64,000 nt of DNA from Aulostomus chinensis. Its lineage: Eukaryota; Chordata; Actinopteri; Syngnathiformes; Aulostomidae. This document shows positions 26,301-37,051 of this stretch, in pieces (the stretch's first letter is position 1; the number at the start of each line of letters is the position of its first letter). The notes under the pieces are model-generated. The model had not been told where the DNA came from. It made no database searches and saw nothing but the letters and a program-made list of their open reading frames with translations. The stretch lies in NCBI GenBank assembly GCA_037954235.1, contig JBBMOA010000021.1, positions 8,943,501-9,007,500 of the forward strand, read 5' to 3'. The position numbers and the translations under genes are program-made.

Positions 26301-29026
26301 GAATGGGCAAGGAGGCTTGTTGTTGACCTATTACTTTAGGCTCATTTTTTTTCACTGCTGTTCGTTAAGGTTAAGGCAACAAAAATATTTGGTTGGGTTC
26401 AGGAAAACATCATTAGGTTAAGAATAGAAGCCCTCTCAGTGTTACTGGAAAGAGATGCTAAATGAAGCTAACTGCCTCCAAGGATTTCAATATAGCATAT
26501 GGTTAAAGTGATCCTTCATACAAAAAAATAAATTAAAAAATGCCTTTCAAATACTTTAAAGAATCTCTTCATCACATCTCTGTGACTTCAGATTGCAGGA
26601 AGTACCAGTCATATATACTCAGCTTGAAGATAATGGTACCCCATAGCAACCAACAACAAACAACAACAACAAAACTATTGCACAAAATCCATCCATTTCC
26701 AAACTTTCAAACAAATTTTCTGGTATTACATATGTCATTTATCAAGCAGTGCGCTCAGTAATCCATAAACACTTGAATTTAAGCTTAATTTTTTTTTTTT
26801 TTAATTTTACAACACGTTATCTAACGCTAGCTGCCAATAGCCATTAGCTTCAAGCTAAACATACATGGCGGACACTTTTTTAATATTCTGGAGTCAAAAT
26901 AAAGTGACGCAATGTGGGAAAAAAACATTTTCAGGAATTCAACAGACCTATTTGCGTACACTTTAGAGGCAAAAAACACATTTTGGGGGGAAGTATTGTT
27001 TGACATGGTGTTGGTTCTGGTGGAAAGTCTCAAAGCAATTAGCATAGCTTAGCATCTATGTCCACAGACACTTCTAAAGCTCACTGATAGACCTGGTCAC
27101 ACAAAGTAAGACAGTACTAAAGACTTGCTGGTACTGTGAGCATAGTCATAGATAGGACTTATACCCAGGACACAGGTTCAAGACCTCTCTTGGGCTTCTA
27201 CTTATCTTGCTGACCAAATACTTCAATCATTTTTCTGTATGTGTTTGGTGACACAACAAAACTAGGTTGTTGGTTGTAGGAAAACCTTCATCAGGTGTTA
27301 AACAAACTTTCTGTGAGTTTATAAAACTGTCAGGTCACTATGTTTAGCAAAAAAGTCCCTCTAAGCTTTATACCTTCTCAAGCAAAAAAAAAAAAAAAAA
27401 AAGTGTGTCAGGTTATGAGGCTATATCTTAGAAAGTACCAGAGGAATGTTGATTTTTTTATATGGGAACAACATGCTTTGTTTCTTTGCAACGTTATCAC
27501 GGAGACATGTGGCCATTTACAAGCAGGCAATAAAGGTTCTTGATTTTAAAAAAACAAAACACCTTTCCGTTATCATCACTGCAGTATTTTGGACTTCCCT
27601 GTCATTTTAAGCTGGGACAACATTGTTCTTTCGCCGGTGAGAGCTGAAACATACAGGTCCTCTGAACACGCCCTTAGAACCTGGTTGAGAGACACGTTCA
27701 GGTGTGTGAACAGAACCGCTCGCTCCCTCCCACACTTCAGTGCCAAACTGTGTGTCTACCTGCACGCCGGCGTACATGTTGTTATTTTTGACTTCTCTCC
27801 TGTCAGTATGTTGTATGCACGTCATTTCTGGTCCACTTGTGTTTCAGTCGGCTTCATGTGCCTTTCAGCTGTCCGTACTAATACTGTTAACTGACTGTTT
27901 ACATTGTTTTTGCTTTCGTGTTTCCACTGGCTGCTAACATCCTGCCCAGGAAGTTGCTGTTACAAACTAGCGACACGGCTAAAACTGGCACTTTTACAGA
28001 GTTTAATGTGCTTTGGTCCCTGTGCAAATAAACAAAACTAAAACTTTGCAAAGACACACAGTGATTACACACATCAAGAGATGTTTCTGCATGCAGATCT
28101 TTGTATAAACACCAGGCTTCTGCGAGTCATGTGACCACTTGCCACTTGGACTGACCTAGAATCCATTGGGGGGTCTGGAACAGTGCAGTGATCTGGTCAT
28201 TTGTCACCATTACTGAGAACTAAATCATTGATGTAGCCGCATCACCGCAGTCTGAGCTCCTGCGCCAGAGTGCCAGTAGTAGAGGGTAAAATATAGATTA
28301 TTTGACAGTTCATAAAGGAAAATATTCCCTGTCCTTTTTTTTGTTGGACGCAAGTCAACTCAGCACAGTGGAGTAAAAAAAACAAAAACTGGACGGTGGA
28401 CGATATGATACGATGTATTTTTACAAATGAAGACGGCAAGACACAACAATTCATCATCATCATTAGTATTTTTTTTACCTTGTGAGTTCCTGTGCTGTCC
28501 GGGTCCATTTTGGAGACCGTCATCTGAGGGAGAAAAAGCAGGAGTTTAGAATCCCAGCGGTGGGGATGGGGGATGGGGGGAGGGTATAAACAGCTACTGC
28601 AATCTCCGTATTCTACTGTAAAATCCAATATTTGTATATTGTTTCCACCAGTCATGGCTGACCGCTCCTCCCGGGCCTGTGTGGCACATGTACTCTTTTG
28701 AGTGCTATTGTATGCAGGTGTGTGTTTTGCATGCGTAGGTGAAAGCATGTGTCAACAGGTGTGAACAGATATGCGCCCGGAGCCTGTTTCTATATTTGCA
28801 TGAATAAAAAAACCCAAACATTTATATTAACAAAAGAACATACAAGCCATCTGCAGCTTTCTCACGCTTTCTCTCTTAAATGTGTTATTCTGCTCCATTC
28901 TGTTCCTGCCAGAGGAAGTGTGAGAGGTAGTATATCTACACATATATACATGAATGTGTGCGTGTGTGCATGTGTGTGCCAGAAATTGAGTGCACTAATT
29001 GGCTTTTTTGAATCCCACTCACCCAT
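2115..29026 (-). CDS. map3k3: MAP3K3 (MEKK3-like MAP kinase kinase kinase), 5' two-thirds
   Basis: Cytosolic serine/threonine kinase that phosphorylates MEK5 and other MAP2Ks; its PB1 domain pairs with partner PB1 proteins. Coding exons, 5' to 3': 29023-29026, 18375-18484, 16403-16440, 12720-12819, 11951-12067, 11556-11670, 9353-9471, 7699-7772, 6551-6612, 4600-4671, 3950-4102, 2336-2484, 2115-2246. All have GT..AG borders and matching phases, and total 1,245 nt (415 codons). The protein starts MDDEEALNSIM. The PB1 domain spans roughly residues 39-123. The linker motif IARQGSYTSIHSEGEFIPE favours MAP3K3 over MAP3K2. The kinase domain begins near residue 326 with glycine loop GRGAFG, ATP-site lysine in AAKQV and alpha-C glutamate in ECEIQLL. 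The HRD, DFG and APE motifs and the stop codon lie off the left edge. Two in-frame ATGs at 29038 and 29041 could add up to five residues; 29026 is chosen by family similarity and its Kozak context (A at -3, G at +4). Confidence 0.9.
3165..3450. mobile_element. Degraded inverted-repeat element, family 1 (copy b)
   Basis: GGCTAGTTAGCTTAGCTG near 3190 and GCTAAGCTAACTAGC near 3358 are inverted relatives of the family-1 core. The arms are short and eroded, and the limits are approximate. Confidence 0.4.
7459..7680. repeat. Paired (GT)n and (CA)n microsatellites in a MAP3K3 intron
   Basis: GT repeat at 7459-7494, then CA repeat at 7623-7680 with one TA interruption. The second begins 18 bp downstream (gene sense) of the donor of exon 7699-7772. 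The two tracts are mutually complementary. Confidence 0.95.
8932..8948. repeat. Poly-G run
   Basis: Seventeen consecutive G in the intron between exons 9353-9471 and 7699-7772. Similar G or C runs occur near 16,521-16,536, 18,777-18,793, 19,823-19,843, 36,478-36,489 and 38,424-38,434. Confidence 0.9.
10420..10990. mobile_element. Inverted-repeat element, family 1 (copy c, clearest)
   Basis: The left arm (about 10,430-10,565: TCTCCAGAGCC...GCTAATTAGCTTAGCACAATG...GGAAATGTTAGC) is mirrored as reverse complement by the right arm (about 10,855-10,985: GCTAACACTTCCC...TTTGTGCTAAGCTAACTAGC...). About 290 bp of spacer separates them. It has no ORF of its own. Confidence 0.7.
11883..11917. repeat. 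(CG)n(CA)n compound microsatellite
   Basis: CG dinucleotides pass directly into CA dinucleotides, about 35 bp downstream (gene sense) of the donor of MAP3K3 exon 11951-12067. Confidence 0.9.
12820..16402 (-). other. MAP3K3 intron within the PB1-coding region
   Basis: A 3.6-kb intron between the exons at 16403-16440 and 12720-12819. It holds the GA-rich tract at 13,915-14,010 and an AT-rich stretch at about 14,910-15,060. No coding signal and no clear transposon ends. Confidence 0.65.
13915..14010. repeat. GA-rich low-complexity tract
   Basis: Interrupted GA/GAGGGA repeat. It produces long RERERE-type open frames that are not genes. Confidence 0.9.
17100..17830. repeat. Diverged tandem repeat, about 195-bp unit
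   Basis: Four units each combine a TT(A/T)...ATTCAA(G)TTAACA-type stretch, a GCTAACC(A)AAA word, a GGCCTACTC(C) word and a GACATGGTGGATAATTTGTTTTAAGCC-like stretch. The GCTAACC word recurs near 17155, 17355 (GCTAAACC), 17550 and 17740. In the intron between MAP3K3 exons 16403-16440 and 18375-18484. Confidence 0.55.
18321..18365. repeat. (GT)n tract 10 bp from the MAP3K3 exon 2 splice donor
   Basis: GT repeat with one interruption (GTGC) on the plus strand, (CA)n in the transcript. It begins about 10 nt inside the intron after the donor of exon 18375-18484. Confidence 0.95.
18496..18567. repeat. (CA)n tract 12 bp from the MAP3K3 exon 2 acceptor
   Basis: Pure CA repeat of about 36 units on the plus strand, (UG)n in the transcript. 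It ends about 11-12 nt before the exon boundary at 18484. The tract is complementary to the one on the other side of the exon. Confidence 0.95.
19988..20038. repeat. (CG)n(CA)n compound microsatellite
   Basis: GTGCGCGCGCGC passing into a CA repeat, in the MAP3K3 intron between 18,485 and 28,478. Confidence 0.9.
20319..20600. repeat. Cluster of (GT)n, (GA)n and (CA)n tracts
   Basis: GT repeat 20319-20337, GA repeat 20341-20378 and interrupted CA repeat 20551-20595. Confidence 0.9.
20615..21445. repeat. Sequence bounded by GACTTGA/ACTCGA words
   Basis: GGACTTGAGTCATTGCGACTT near 20620 and AAGTGACTCGACTCAAG near 21305, then CATGACTTGAGACTTGACTGG near 21337. These look like the two ends of a degraded interspersed repeat of about 800 bp with inverted ends. 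The interior holds repeated GAGTAAATACA-like words (for example 21,052; 21,111; 21,133). No ORF of note. Confidence 0.35.
21698..22069 (+). mobile_element. tRNA-derived SINE with intact target-site duplication
   Basis: The body (21709-22058) starts GGCAGCACAGTGGCGCAATGG. The A-box-like part is TGGCGCAATGGTTAGCAC and the B-box-like part is GGTTCCGGGTTCAAGCC. The unrelated body ends ATAAGCGGTAGAAAATGG, a tail common in teleost SINEs. Perfect 11-bp direct repeats (GTATTGTGTAC) flank it at 21698-21708 and 22059-22069, indicating an uneroded insertion. In a MAP3K3 intron. Confidence 0.85.
23695..24440. repeat. Old tandem duplication, period about 390 bp
   Basis: Paired landmarks in the same order: TTTCAAGTATTTTTAAAACTG (23708) with TTTCAAGTATCTTAAAAATAG (24104); GCAGCATAACGTTCGC (23836) with GCAGCATAACGTTAGC (24231); TTATCTTGTGAAACAAAAG (23908) with TTATCTCGTGAAACAAAGAG (24308); AAGGGAACCCAATGGGGATGC with GAGGGAACACGAGGTGTTGC. 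Confidence 0.55.
26503..27003. mobile_element. Inverted-repeat element, family 2 (copy a)
   Basis: The left end TTAAAGTGATCCTTC...TGCCTTTCAAATACT is matched, inverted, by the right end ...TTAGAGGCAAAAAACACATTTTG...GAAGTATTG. Internal landmarks are AGATTGCAGGAAG on the left and CATTAGCTTCAAGCTAAAC on the right. About 500 bp, no ORF, in a MAP3K3 intron. Confidence 0.65.
28479..28523 (-). other. map3k3: Candidate 45-nt in-phase cassette exon of MAP3K3
   Basis: On the minus strand this segment has a pyrimidine-rich acceptor (ctttttctccctcag) and a donor CACAAG/GTAAAA. It lies between the start-codon exon (ending 29023, phase 1) and exon 2 (starting 18484). Read in phase 1 it is open for its whole length and also ends in phase 1. 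Inclusion would therefore insert 15 residues (DGLQNGPGQHRNSQD) after the initiator dipeptide without shifting the frame. The exon and exon 2 begin with the same six bases (ATGACG). I know of no equivalent in the human protein. It is inferred from splice signals and phase only. Confidence 0.5.
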
Positions 29027-31300
29027 GTTTACTGTCATCATCAGGAAGTGACCCTGGTGAACTCGAGCACGGAGCTCAACGTCTCTCTGCGAGCGGAGAC
29101 TTCACCCTAAAGTTTAAAAGAAAAAACTATAAATTAAAATCATTGCATCATCATCCAAGAAAGGGATGCTGTTTTCCTTCAGCACATATTCAGCCCGTAT
29201 TTCTGCAGTTGCACAAAAGCAGTGGCAAAACAGGACGCAGGTGGTGGTAGTTCCGACACAAAGCTTTTCCAAAAGAATTATTTTCCTCAACATCGGTGTT
29301 AGCGAGTCTGTTTATTTAATCTTTATTTAACCAGGAGTGTCTCTTGAGATTGACATATCCTTTTTTTTTGTTGTTGTTGAAACTTCCATGCAAAACAAAT
29401 AACAACAGAGCAGCTGAGTTAAGTGAGCTCCACGCAGAGACATCAAATCCGTCTGAAATCCTGAGAGTGCCCTGACGTCCTTTCAACGCCGTTTCTGGGG
29501 AACTACAAGACGGCAGCAGAAGAAGAAGAAGAGGAAGCACAAGCGGAGGAATTCTGTGTTTAGTGATGCTGCAGCCTCCCGCGGTGTGACAACCAGGCAG
29601 GCGTGGGCGTTTGCCTAACCAACCCGCCTCAGGTAAAGACCGCTGGATGTGACAGACTGAGTTATGAATAGAGAAGGACCTGTGGCAGTTTAGCAGATTA
29701 CAAAACAAAAAAAAAAAAGACTTCCTAAAAATCCATCTTAGAATGTTGATTCTTATTTAAAAACTTTCCGATTATTCCAAACACTCATTTTCTGTGGATA
29801 CATGTTTAGAAAGGGAAACAGGCAGAGCAGCAACTGTATGGTATGTTGATAGGTGTTGCCATGGTACCCGACGATGCAATATTACACGATACGTGTTGCA
29901 AAACTTCATATAATTTAAACAAAATCTAAAGAAGTAGAGCTGAAAATACGAGCTGCTGGCTTCCTGGTTATGAATATTTGTTTCATATGTCAATATTTTA
30001 TAATGCTTATGATATTCATTTAGTCAGGCATTTTTGGATGAGGGAGGATAATAGGTGTCATTTTAAGGAATTTAATGTATTTTGACAGTGTTAGATACAC
30101 ATCGTGCTTCAGAATACAAGGAGAGGTCATGATGAAAGAGAAGGTGATTTGTTTGAGAATCGTCACAAACTTCGATTGTCGAGCTCCATCCACTGAACAT
30201 TCAAAGGCAACAAGGACACTAACGTAGTTTTTTTTATTTCCATTCTACGAAAAATACGGCGTCTGATCCTGACGGCAGGCTCTGTCCGTTTAGTGAGTGA
30301 ACGCCTGAGTGATACTGAAGTACATCTTATTTGGTCTGCTGTAGTGCTTTCCATGTGCTTATGATCAGATTAAGGAGAAATTCTTGGGATATTAAGGAGA
30401 CCATGTGACGTTTGGTAAAAGGAGGCTAAGAGGCTGTTATGGCTGAGTGATCTGAGCTGCTAATGGCTGTTCTGTTGCTACACAGAAACCAAACAGTATC
30501 ACAGCTACTGTTGTTAGTAGCTACAGTCGCGCACACACACACACACACACGCAAGCACGCATCTTTTGCTCACTCTTTTTTTTATGATTTAAAGGTTAAA
30601 AGCTTGCAGGGAGAACAGATAAAGAAATCTACTGTGTTCATGCGCGTACAACGAACAGCAACAAACTTTTCTGTTAAACTATTTAGAAAAAGACTAAAGA
30701 CCCTCCCCGCGAGACTCACAGCAACACTCGCCGGATTGGTTTTGTCTTTTTTTCTTTTTTTTTTTCTCTATCATTTATTTTGCTTTCACTCCCCAGCGTC
30801 CACGTCTTGTTACAGAGTGTGTGTCTTTTACCCCAACGCAGACAAATGTTACAGCCTATCTAAAGAGACACTGGGACTTTCTCTGTGTGTTAACTGGAGA
30901 CAAAAAAAACAAAAAAAGTTTCATAAAAGCAATAAAAACAACCACTGGAGCAATTTTACAACCCCAGAGGCACAGTCACGGGGCCTGAACATGCATGGGA
31001 GCACACTGTGTCCTACTGTCAGGGGCTCAGATCACAGCAGGGCTGGAGAGAAAAAAAACAAAAAAAAGGAGCATTCAAATATGCAATCTGGGACAATGAT
31101 TCAGGATCAGCCACTCTCTGTGCTCTAAATATGTCAGTGGAGTCAAACTTATATTAGGAGAAGAAACTTTGATTTGCTGAAGCGCTGATTGAAGGGGAAT
31201 GAAATGTTTCTGCTGCTGACCACACATGAAAGAAACCAAAGCTCAGCCACTAGACAGGTGGTCTCCTAGCACCACGTCGCCCGCTCTGTTGATGCCACAT

Positions 31301-31319
31301 ACACACACACACACGCACG

Positions 31320-31387
<68 letters not shown>
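31301..31387. repeat. Interrupted (CA)n microsatellite
   Basis: CA repeat with GC and TG interruptions over about 87 bp, in the large 5' intron of MAP3K3. Confidence 0.95.
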
Positions 31388-31389
<2 letters not shown>

Positions 31390-32589
31390 AACAGAACAGC
31401 CCCTGTCCGGTGCCAACGAGTCGCCAGATGGCCCATCTGTTTCACCCCTTTTGCCCAGCGTGATGCCAGGCTAGTGGCGCCCACTGATCGCCAGCCCAAC
31501 TCTCCACACACTTCTTGGCAAGCGGGTTTTGTGACAGCCCCTCTTGTTGAAGATCAAATGCAAGGCGCCGCTTGCTCTCGTTGCTCTCCAGCCAAGAAAA
31601 GACGGTCTTCTCCGCTCGATTCATTTGTGACTTCAACACATCCAGAGGTGCCTCAACGCTGTGACGCACTTCAGCCGTCAAATAACAGTTGAGCCAGCAT
31701 TTCAGCATGGGAACAATTGCAGACATGTAGTGAATTTTTTAAAAAAGGACAGCAGGAGGATGGAGTCCCAGACCAGGATTATAGGAAATCACACAAAGCC
31801 GCATCGTGCTTCCCCAAGAGCAATTGTGAGAGCAATGAACGTAGAGAAACCACAGCCAAGGCTACGCAAGCAAGCATGTATTTGCATACGCACATACACT
31901 AACTCCTTTCAGCTCGATTACATCACCGTCTAACCAAATCAGAGCAATGTTGACAGTAAGTCTCAGAGGGGAACTCCCCCTCTGTTTGACTAAGGATGAG
32001 GAAGGTCGTCTCTCCAGCTTTACGACCTCTACTCTGATATCACACTTATGGAGTCCCAAAGAAATCACAGATTCAACTGCTACGCTTTGCAGCGTCTTTA
32101 CATCAGCCAACGCAGCTGCTCTGCACCAACTATCGGACGCTAAAAATAGAAGTAGAATCGGAGTAGTGGAGTAGACAGCTGTGATCAATGAGGTCATGCA
32201 CTGAGGTCAAGAAACATGCAGAGCATCAGAGCAATATGAACCCTGGAGGCTATGACTGTTTGGGTCAACCAAGGTCAGAAGACACAAAAACCGTGAGTGT
32301 GGTGTGTGTTAGTGTGGTTTTTCTTGTTGTTGTTGTTTTTTTGGTATGTTGTAAAAGTACAGCACAAACCCCTTGTATTTAAGTTGTATTCATTTTAGTA
32401 TCACCCCAGTTTTATTTACAGTATTGCAGTCATACACTGATTCTGATTGCTGCTGGATGGACGTTGAACAGGTCGCCTTGAATTTTCTTCTCCTGTCACC
32501 CATCAAGGTCCTTATTGTTGTTGTAGACGCTACATTAGATTATTATGGTGCTGCTGCACACCCCTGGCTTTCAAATCCTACACTGGACC

Positions 32590-33070
32590 TACACGAGAAA
32601 TGCTAACCTACAGTTAGGTTAGCATTTCTAGATTTCTAGTTTAGGTTAGCAACTCTGGTGTGGATCCTACACTAGAGATGCTAACCTGGACTCTAGAGGC
32701 TAACTTACACTTGAGATGCTAACCTACACTAGAGATGCTAACCTACACTTTTGAGGCAAACTTATGCTTGAGATGCTAATCTACAAGATAGATGCTAACC
32801 TACAAGACAGATGCTATAGAGGTGAACCCATGCAATAGATGCTAACCTATGCAAAAGATGCCAACCTACAACATAGATGCTAAACTATGCTCGATACTAA
32901 ACTGCAAGATGGATGTTAGCCTATGCTATTGATGCTAACCAACCCTAAAGAGGCTTACCTACACAGTCGATGCAAACTTACGCTAGAGGTGCTAATGTAT
33001 GCTAAACTACACTCAAGATGCTAACCTAGTACTAATTATGCTAAAATATGTTATAAATGCAAACCTCTTC
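32590..33070. repeat. Degenerate minisatellite of about 18 bp unit
   Basis: Roughly two dozen imperfect copies of a GATGCTAACCTACACTAGA-like unit. Variants include GAGATGCTAACCTACACT, ATAGATGCTAACCTATGC and GATGCCAACCTACAACAT. Unit length drifts between about 15 and 22 bp. Lies in the large 5' intron of MAP3K3. Confidence 0.8.
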
Positions 33071-35759
33071 AGGAGTTTTTGCTTTGCACGTGCAGTTTCT
33101 TCCTGTCTACACACATCAAACCCACACCCTCCTCCTCAAAGCAAGTCAATCAGTCCTATTCAAACCTAGTCTGAAGCCTAACAAGATGGTATTTAACGTG
33201 ATCTCATGACTCAGTCTTGCACACCGGGCCGCATCAGCAGATAAAGTCAGAACAACAGTGAGCGTGGTTTCATTCGTCAAAACATGACACAGTTGTGCTC
33301 CCGGCAATGTTTGGCGAATATGTTAGTCATGGCAACACATCTAACTTGAGGAAACATCTGGACAAAGAGAAATATATCTTGAAAAGCTGAAGACGGGATA
33401 GGATTTAATAGCATGAATATCCAGCTGCAATTTGCATTAGCAGCACCTTTAAAAAAATGTTGGCACTTATTCTTCACAACAGAAGTGATATTTTGCTGGG
33501 ATGTGAGGTGCAGTACTACAGAATCCTGTCATATTTTGCACTCATACGCCAATGATCAATCATGATATCATTCAGTAAATCTCACTTAAAAGGTTGTATC
33601 CAAAATAAATAAAACTCCAGAGTTGATGAGATCACATAATAATTCATCACAGGCCTGACATCATGAAGACGACCGTTAGCTGGTCACAATACCCTGCAGA
33701 CAATGAATTGCACCACAGAGAGGAAGTGAGGGGTGATTAGTGAGTGAGCCACGGATATTTAGGCGACGTGCTCCTTTTAAAAGGTCAACGGTGGGGGTGT
33801 GAGTGAGCTGTGGCCGCCCCACATGAGTCAGAAGTGTTGTGTTGGCTGATTCTGGGAAGGAAGACAATACTGTACTGGACACGCTGGGCCTGCTGTTGGG
33901 TGGCCCTGCAGGGAGGCCTGGGTGTTGGTGGTGGTGTGTGGGCAGGAGAATGTCACTCCATGTGAGGCCTAAGCTCTCATCCATCATAACCTTGGCTCAC
34001 CTTGCTAACAGGAGTTATTGATGGAGGAGATCCGAGCTCCTCAGCGGCGCACAAGGCGTCGCCACAACACGAGAGGATTCTTCCTGTGGTCGGGCACTAA
34101 ATCTACACTTTCTTTCAAATAAAAGAACTCTGGATCAGAGGCCAAAAAAGATACAAATGGTGTAAACCTTTGTTGCCTTCTGCTTCAAAATAAAATACAT
34201 AAATGCAAACTACAGATCTCCTTTGATCTGCAAATATACCAGAGACCTGACATGGCGATTACAGCCATGCCTTGAACATATCCACCTTTCCCCGCAGCTC
34301 CAGCTCCAGCACCACATACAGCCGTAGCTCCATACCAAAACCATCACCATAAGGGTTCATCCATCAAGCTTTTATCACTGGATGTGGAGGTTTTCAATGT
34401 CAAAAAGAATTTTTCAAAGCTCTGTTCAGAAAAAAACAGTCTGATACTGCACTATTACTTCAACTGTTTCAGGCTAAACTTTAGAAAACCTTCATTTTTG
34501 AGAAGCTCATTTTTTTCCCCCTGGTGTTCCAAAATTTTAACTGATTATTTATTGAGAATTTTTTTTGTCAATCTCAGTTCAAAGACATCGTTTCCAACCA
34601 CTGTCTCGTCCTGTAATACCAACGGCAACAGAGGACGATGCTGACACTCATAGAAACTTTTTTAGGAATTATGAAATTAAAAAAAAAAAAAAAGCTTTTT
34701 TCTTTACACCTCTTTGCATACGTTTTTTTTCCCTTTTGCTAAAGAGGAACTGTGCAAAACCCCTTTTTGCCACAAATAAAAAAGCGAAGCAAATGTTGAA
34801 CTCACTTTTCTTACTAGCATGCATCATGTCCAGAACTACCTGGTGTAACTTGCTGGACCAAAAGTAATTCCTCAAAACCTCTCTCCATTTTTCACTGGCT
34901 ATTCTTTTTCTCCTTCTTCATCTCCTACTCTGCCGTTACAGAAAAAGCCATGCTGCCCATAGCACCAAAATAACATTAGTCACTTGATAAAGCAGCTCGT
35001 AAACTCACAACACCAATGGGAATATGGATAGTGAGACTGGAAACCCAAGGAGAAGTCCAGTTATGGCTCTATTAGCTCTGAGCTAAGTAGGTCTGTCTCC
35101 CATTAGAATCGGCCACAAAACACCTGCTAAAAATAGCAAAAGGAGCGATTCTCCTCCCGTCCACGATACATCTCCAGCCTGGATCGGGAGAAGCAGATTC
35201 TCACCCCGAGAGGAATCCAAGCACGATCTGTAGAGTAAGCTGTCTTTTCCATTATGCGGTGACATGCTATTACAAGCACATTCATTCATTGTGTTTCTCC
35301 ACCCAAATGCAGCCATGCAGAGACGGCTCATAGACTTCAACACGAGACAGAATGTCACACAGCTGTGGCTCAGGAAGAGGGGGGAAAGTATTTCTGTCGT
35401 TTATCCATTTCAAGCTGTTTATCCATGAAGACTGTCTCGGTTCTGGGTTTTAGATACTCAAGAGGCTGAGTGAGTGTGACAGAAAAAGTAACTTTATGAC
35501 TGTAAAAGTCTTCCCCTGTTGGTTTACTTCGACGGCTCTGCAACAAACTACAATTACTGGAGCGCTGTACCTGAGAAGCAACAGAGCTCAGCAGTGAGTT
35601 ACCTGGAGGGAAAATTCCCTTCTCTACAGAGGAGTTGATTATTAGCTGCAACGTCAGAAGCGTCTGAGCTTCGGCTCACCAGGAGCGAGCAGGTTGTGAA
35701 ACCATGGGACCTGCAGACCTGTAGAGGTTCGCATGTCATCTTAAGAAAAACATGCCATA

Positions 35760-35950
35760 TAGCGCTTTTCTACCTTTGTGGGGCTCAAAGAACTTGACAA
35801 TGTTGTATCACTCAATGTGGTGGTGCCAACCTCACCTGGGGACGTAAGAGGTTCAGCATCTTGCTCAAGGACCCTCCGACACGGTCTCCGGAAGAAGCCA
35901 GGATTGAACCAGTGACCCTTCTGTTGCTAGATAGCAGCTCAACCTCAAAT
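35760..35950 (-). mobile_element. Second SINE-like element, reverse orientation
   Basis: On the minus strand it has a B-box-like GGTTCAATCCTGGCTTC. The plus strand reads GCGCTTTTCTACCTTTGTGG, GGTGGTGCCAACCTCACC and CTTGCTCAAGGACCCTCCG, a word order I know from common teleost SINEs. Limits are approximate and no duplication was identified. Confidence 0.55.
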
Positions 35951-37051
35951 CAAACTCACAAAGAAGTACTTTACTCCTCAAGCGTGTCAGCACGGACTTT
36001 GATTGGTAGAAATATTTACTGATCTCATCACTCTGACAACCTGCAGACATGTGATTTCCCTTTCAAGTAGGAGATGATGAGTTGTTGTTGCTATGGTGTT
36101 TCCTTTGCACTGAATCAAATATTTTACGATCGTGAATCATCTGCTCACTGGTTGGTTGGATTCCATTTCCAGGTTTAAAAAAAGAATGAGATAACTTATG
36201 GTAAATTTACTGACAAAGCTTTTTTTTTTTTTTTTTTTTAAGTAGGCGGTCCCCTGTCGAGCTTTCGAGACAACAAAAACAAGGATGTCTGACCAGTTAC
36301 GGTAACTCTGCACACAGGCTTGTCCTTGGTGTTATTGTACGAGTCCAGTCTGGAAGTGTGTCTATCCGGCTGTCCTTGCAGACTCCAGTGCAGCTGATGG
36401 TATTGTCCAAACAGTCAAACAAGCCACACAGACAAAGCTCAATCAGGACAACTTCCTCTTGTGTGTGGAGAGGATGGGGGGGGGGGGGGTTATGCTTCAG
36501 AAAGCTGTAAGAAGCCTTCGTTTTTCTTTCCTGAATGCTGCTCTGCTTCAGCAGAAAGCTAGTTTTTTCCCTACTTATTCAGCAGCAAACATTGCTATCA
36601 GCGTTCGCTTTACGTCACCTTGGAAGTACTAACCAACTCCACACACCTTTGCAGCCATCAATCTTTTTTTTTTTTCCTTCCTTTTTTCCCCCCCTGAAAC
36701 ATGAGGTCATACTGTTTGGGAAGTGTTGGAAAACTTGATCATCAAGTTAATCCACAGATCTTCCAGGACGTGTTGTTTCGCCTGGGGAAATGGAATCAGC
36801 GGTTTTCTTTGAGAGGGAAGAATCCTTGTTGATCCTTTTCTTAAAGGATCTCTGAGTAAGAACCAGATGGACTGTGGATCTACAGTCTTAAGATATCTAA
36901 AAGATGAGGGAGTCATGATGCTACACATCTAAAGTAGGTCTTTAAAAGCTTATCTACCTGTAAGAGCCATAGTAACCTTTGACCCCTCTGATCAGCATCT
37001 GGCAAGTGGTTTGCCTTCAGAACATGAAGGACGAGAGTCACTTATTCCAGT

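Larger units (their letters stand above)
18485..28478 (-). other. Large MAP3K3 intron, about 10 kb
   Basis: Lies between exon 18375-18484 and the candidate cassette exon at 28479-28523. It contains the CA tract next to exon 2, several compound microsatellites, the SINE at 21,698-22,069, the 390-bp duplication and family-2 copy a. The remainder shows no exon-like open frame with splice signals that I can support. Confidence 0.65.

Noticed and set aside
31226..31511. Open frames over the CA tract at about 31,300
   Set aside because: Microsatellite translation on both strands.
33676..33987. 103-codon minus-strand open frame
   Set aside because: Low-complexity Pro/Ser/Thr composition, no homologous look, no splice partners.
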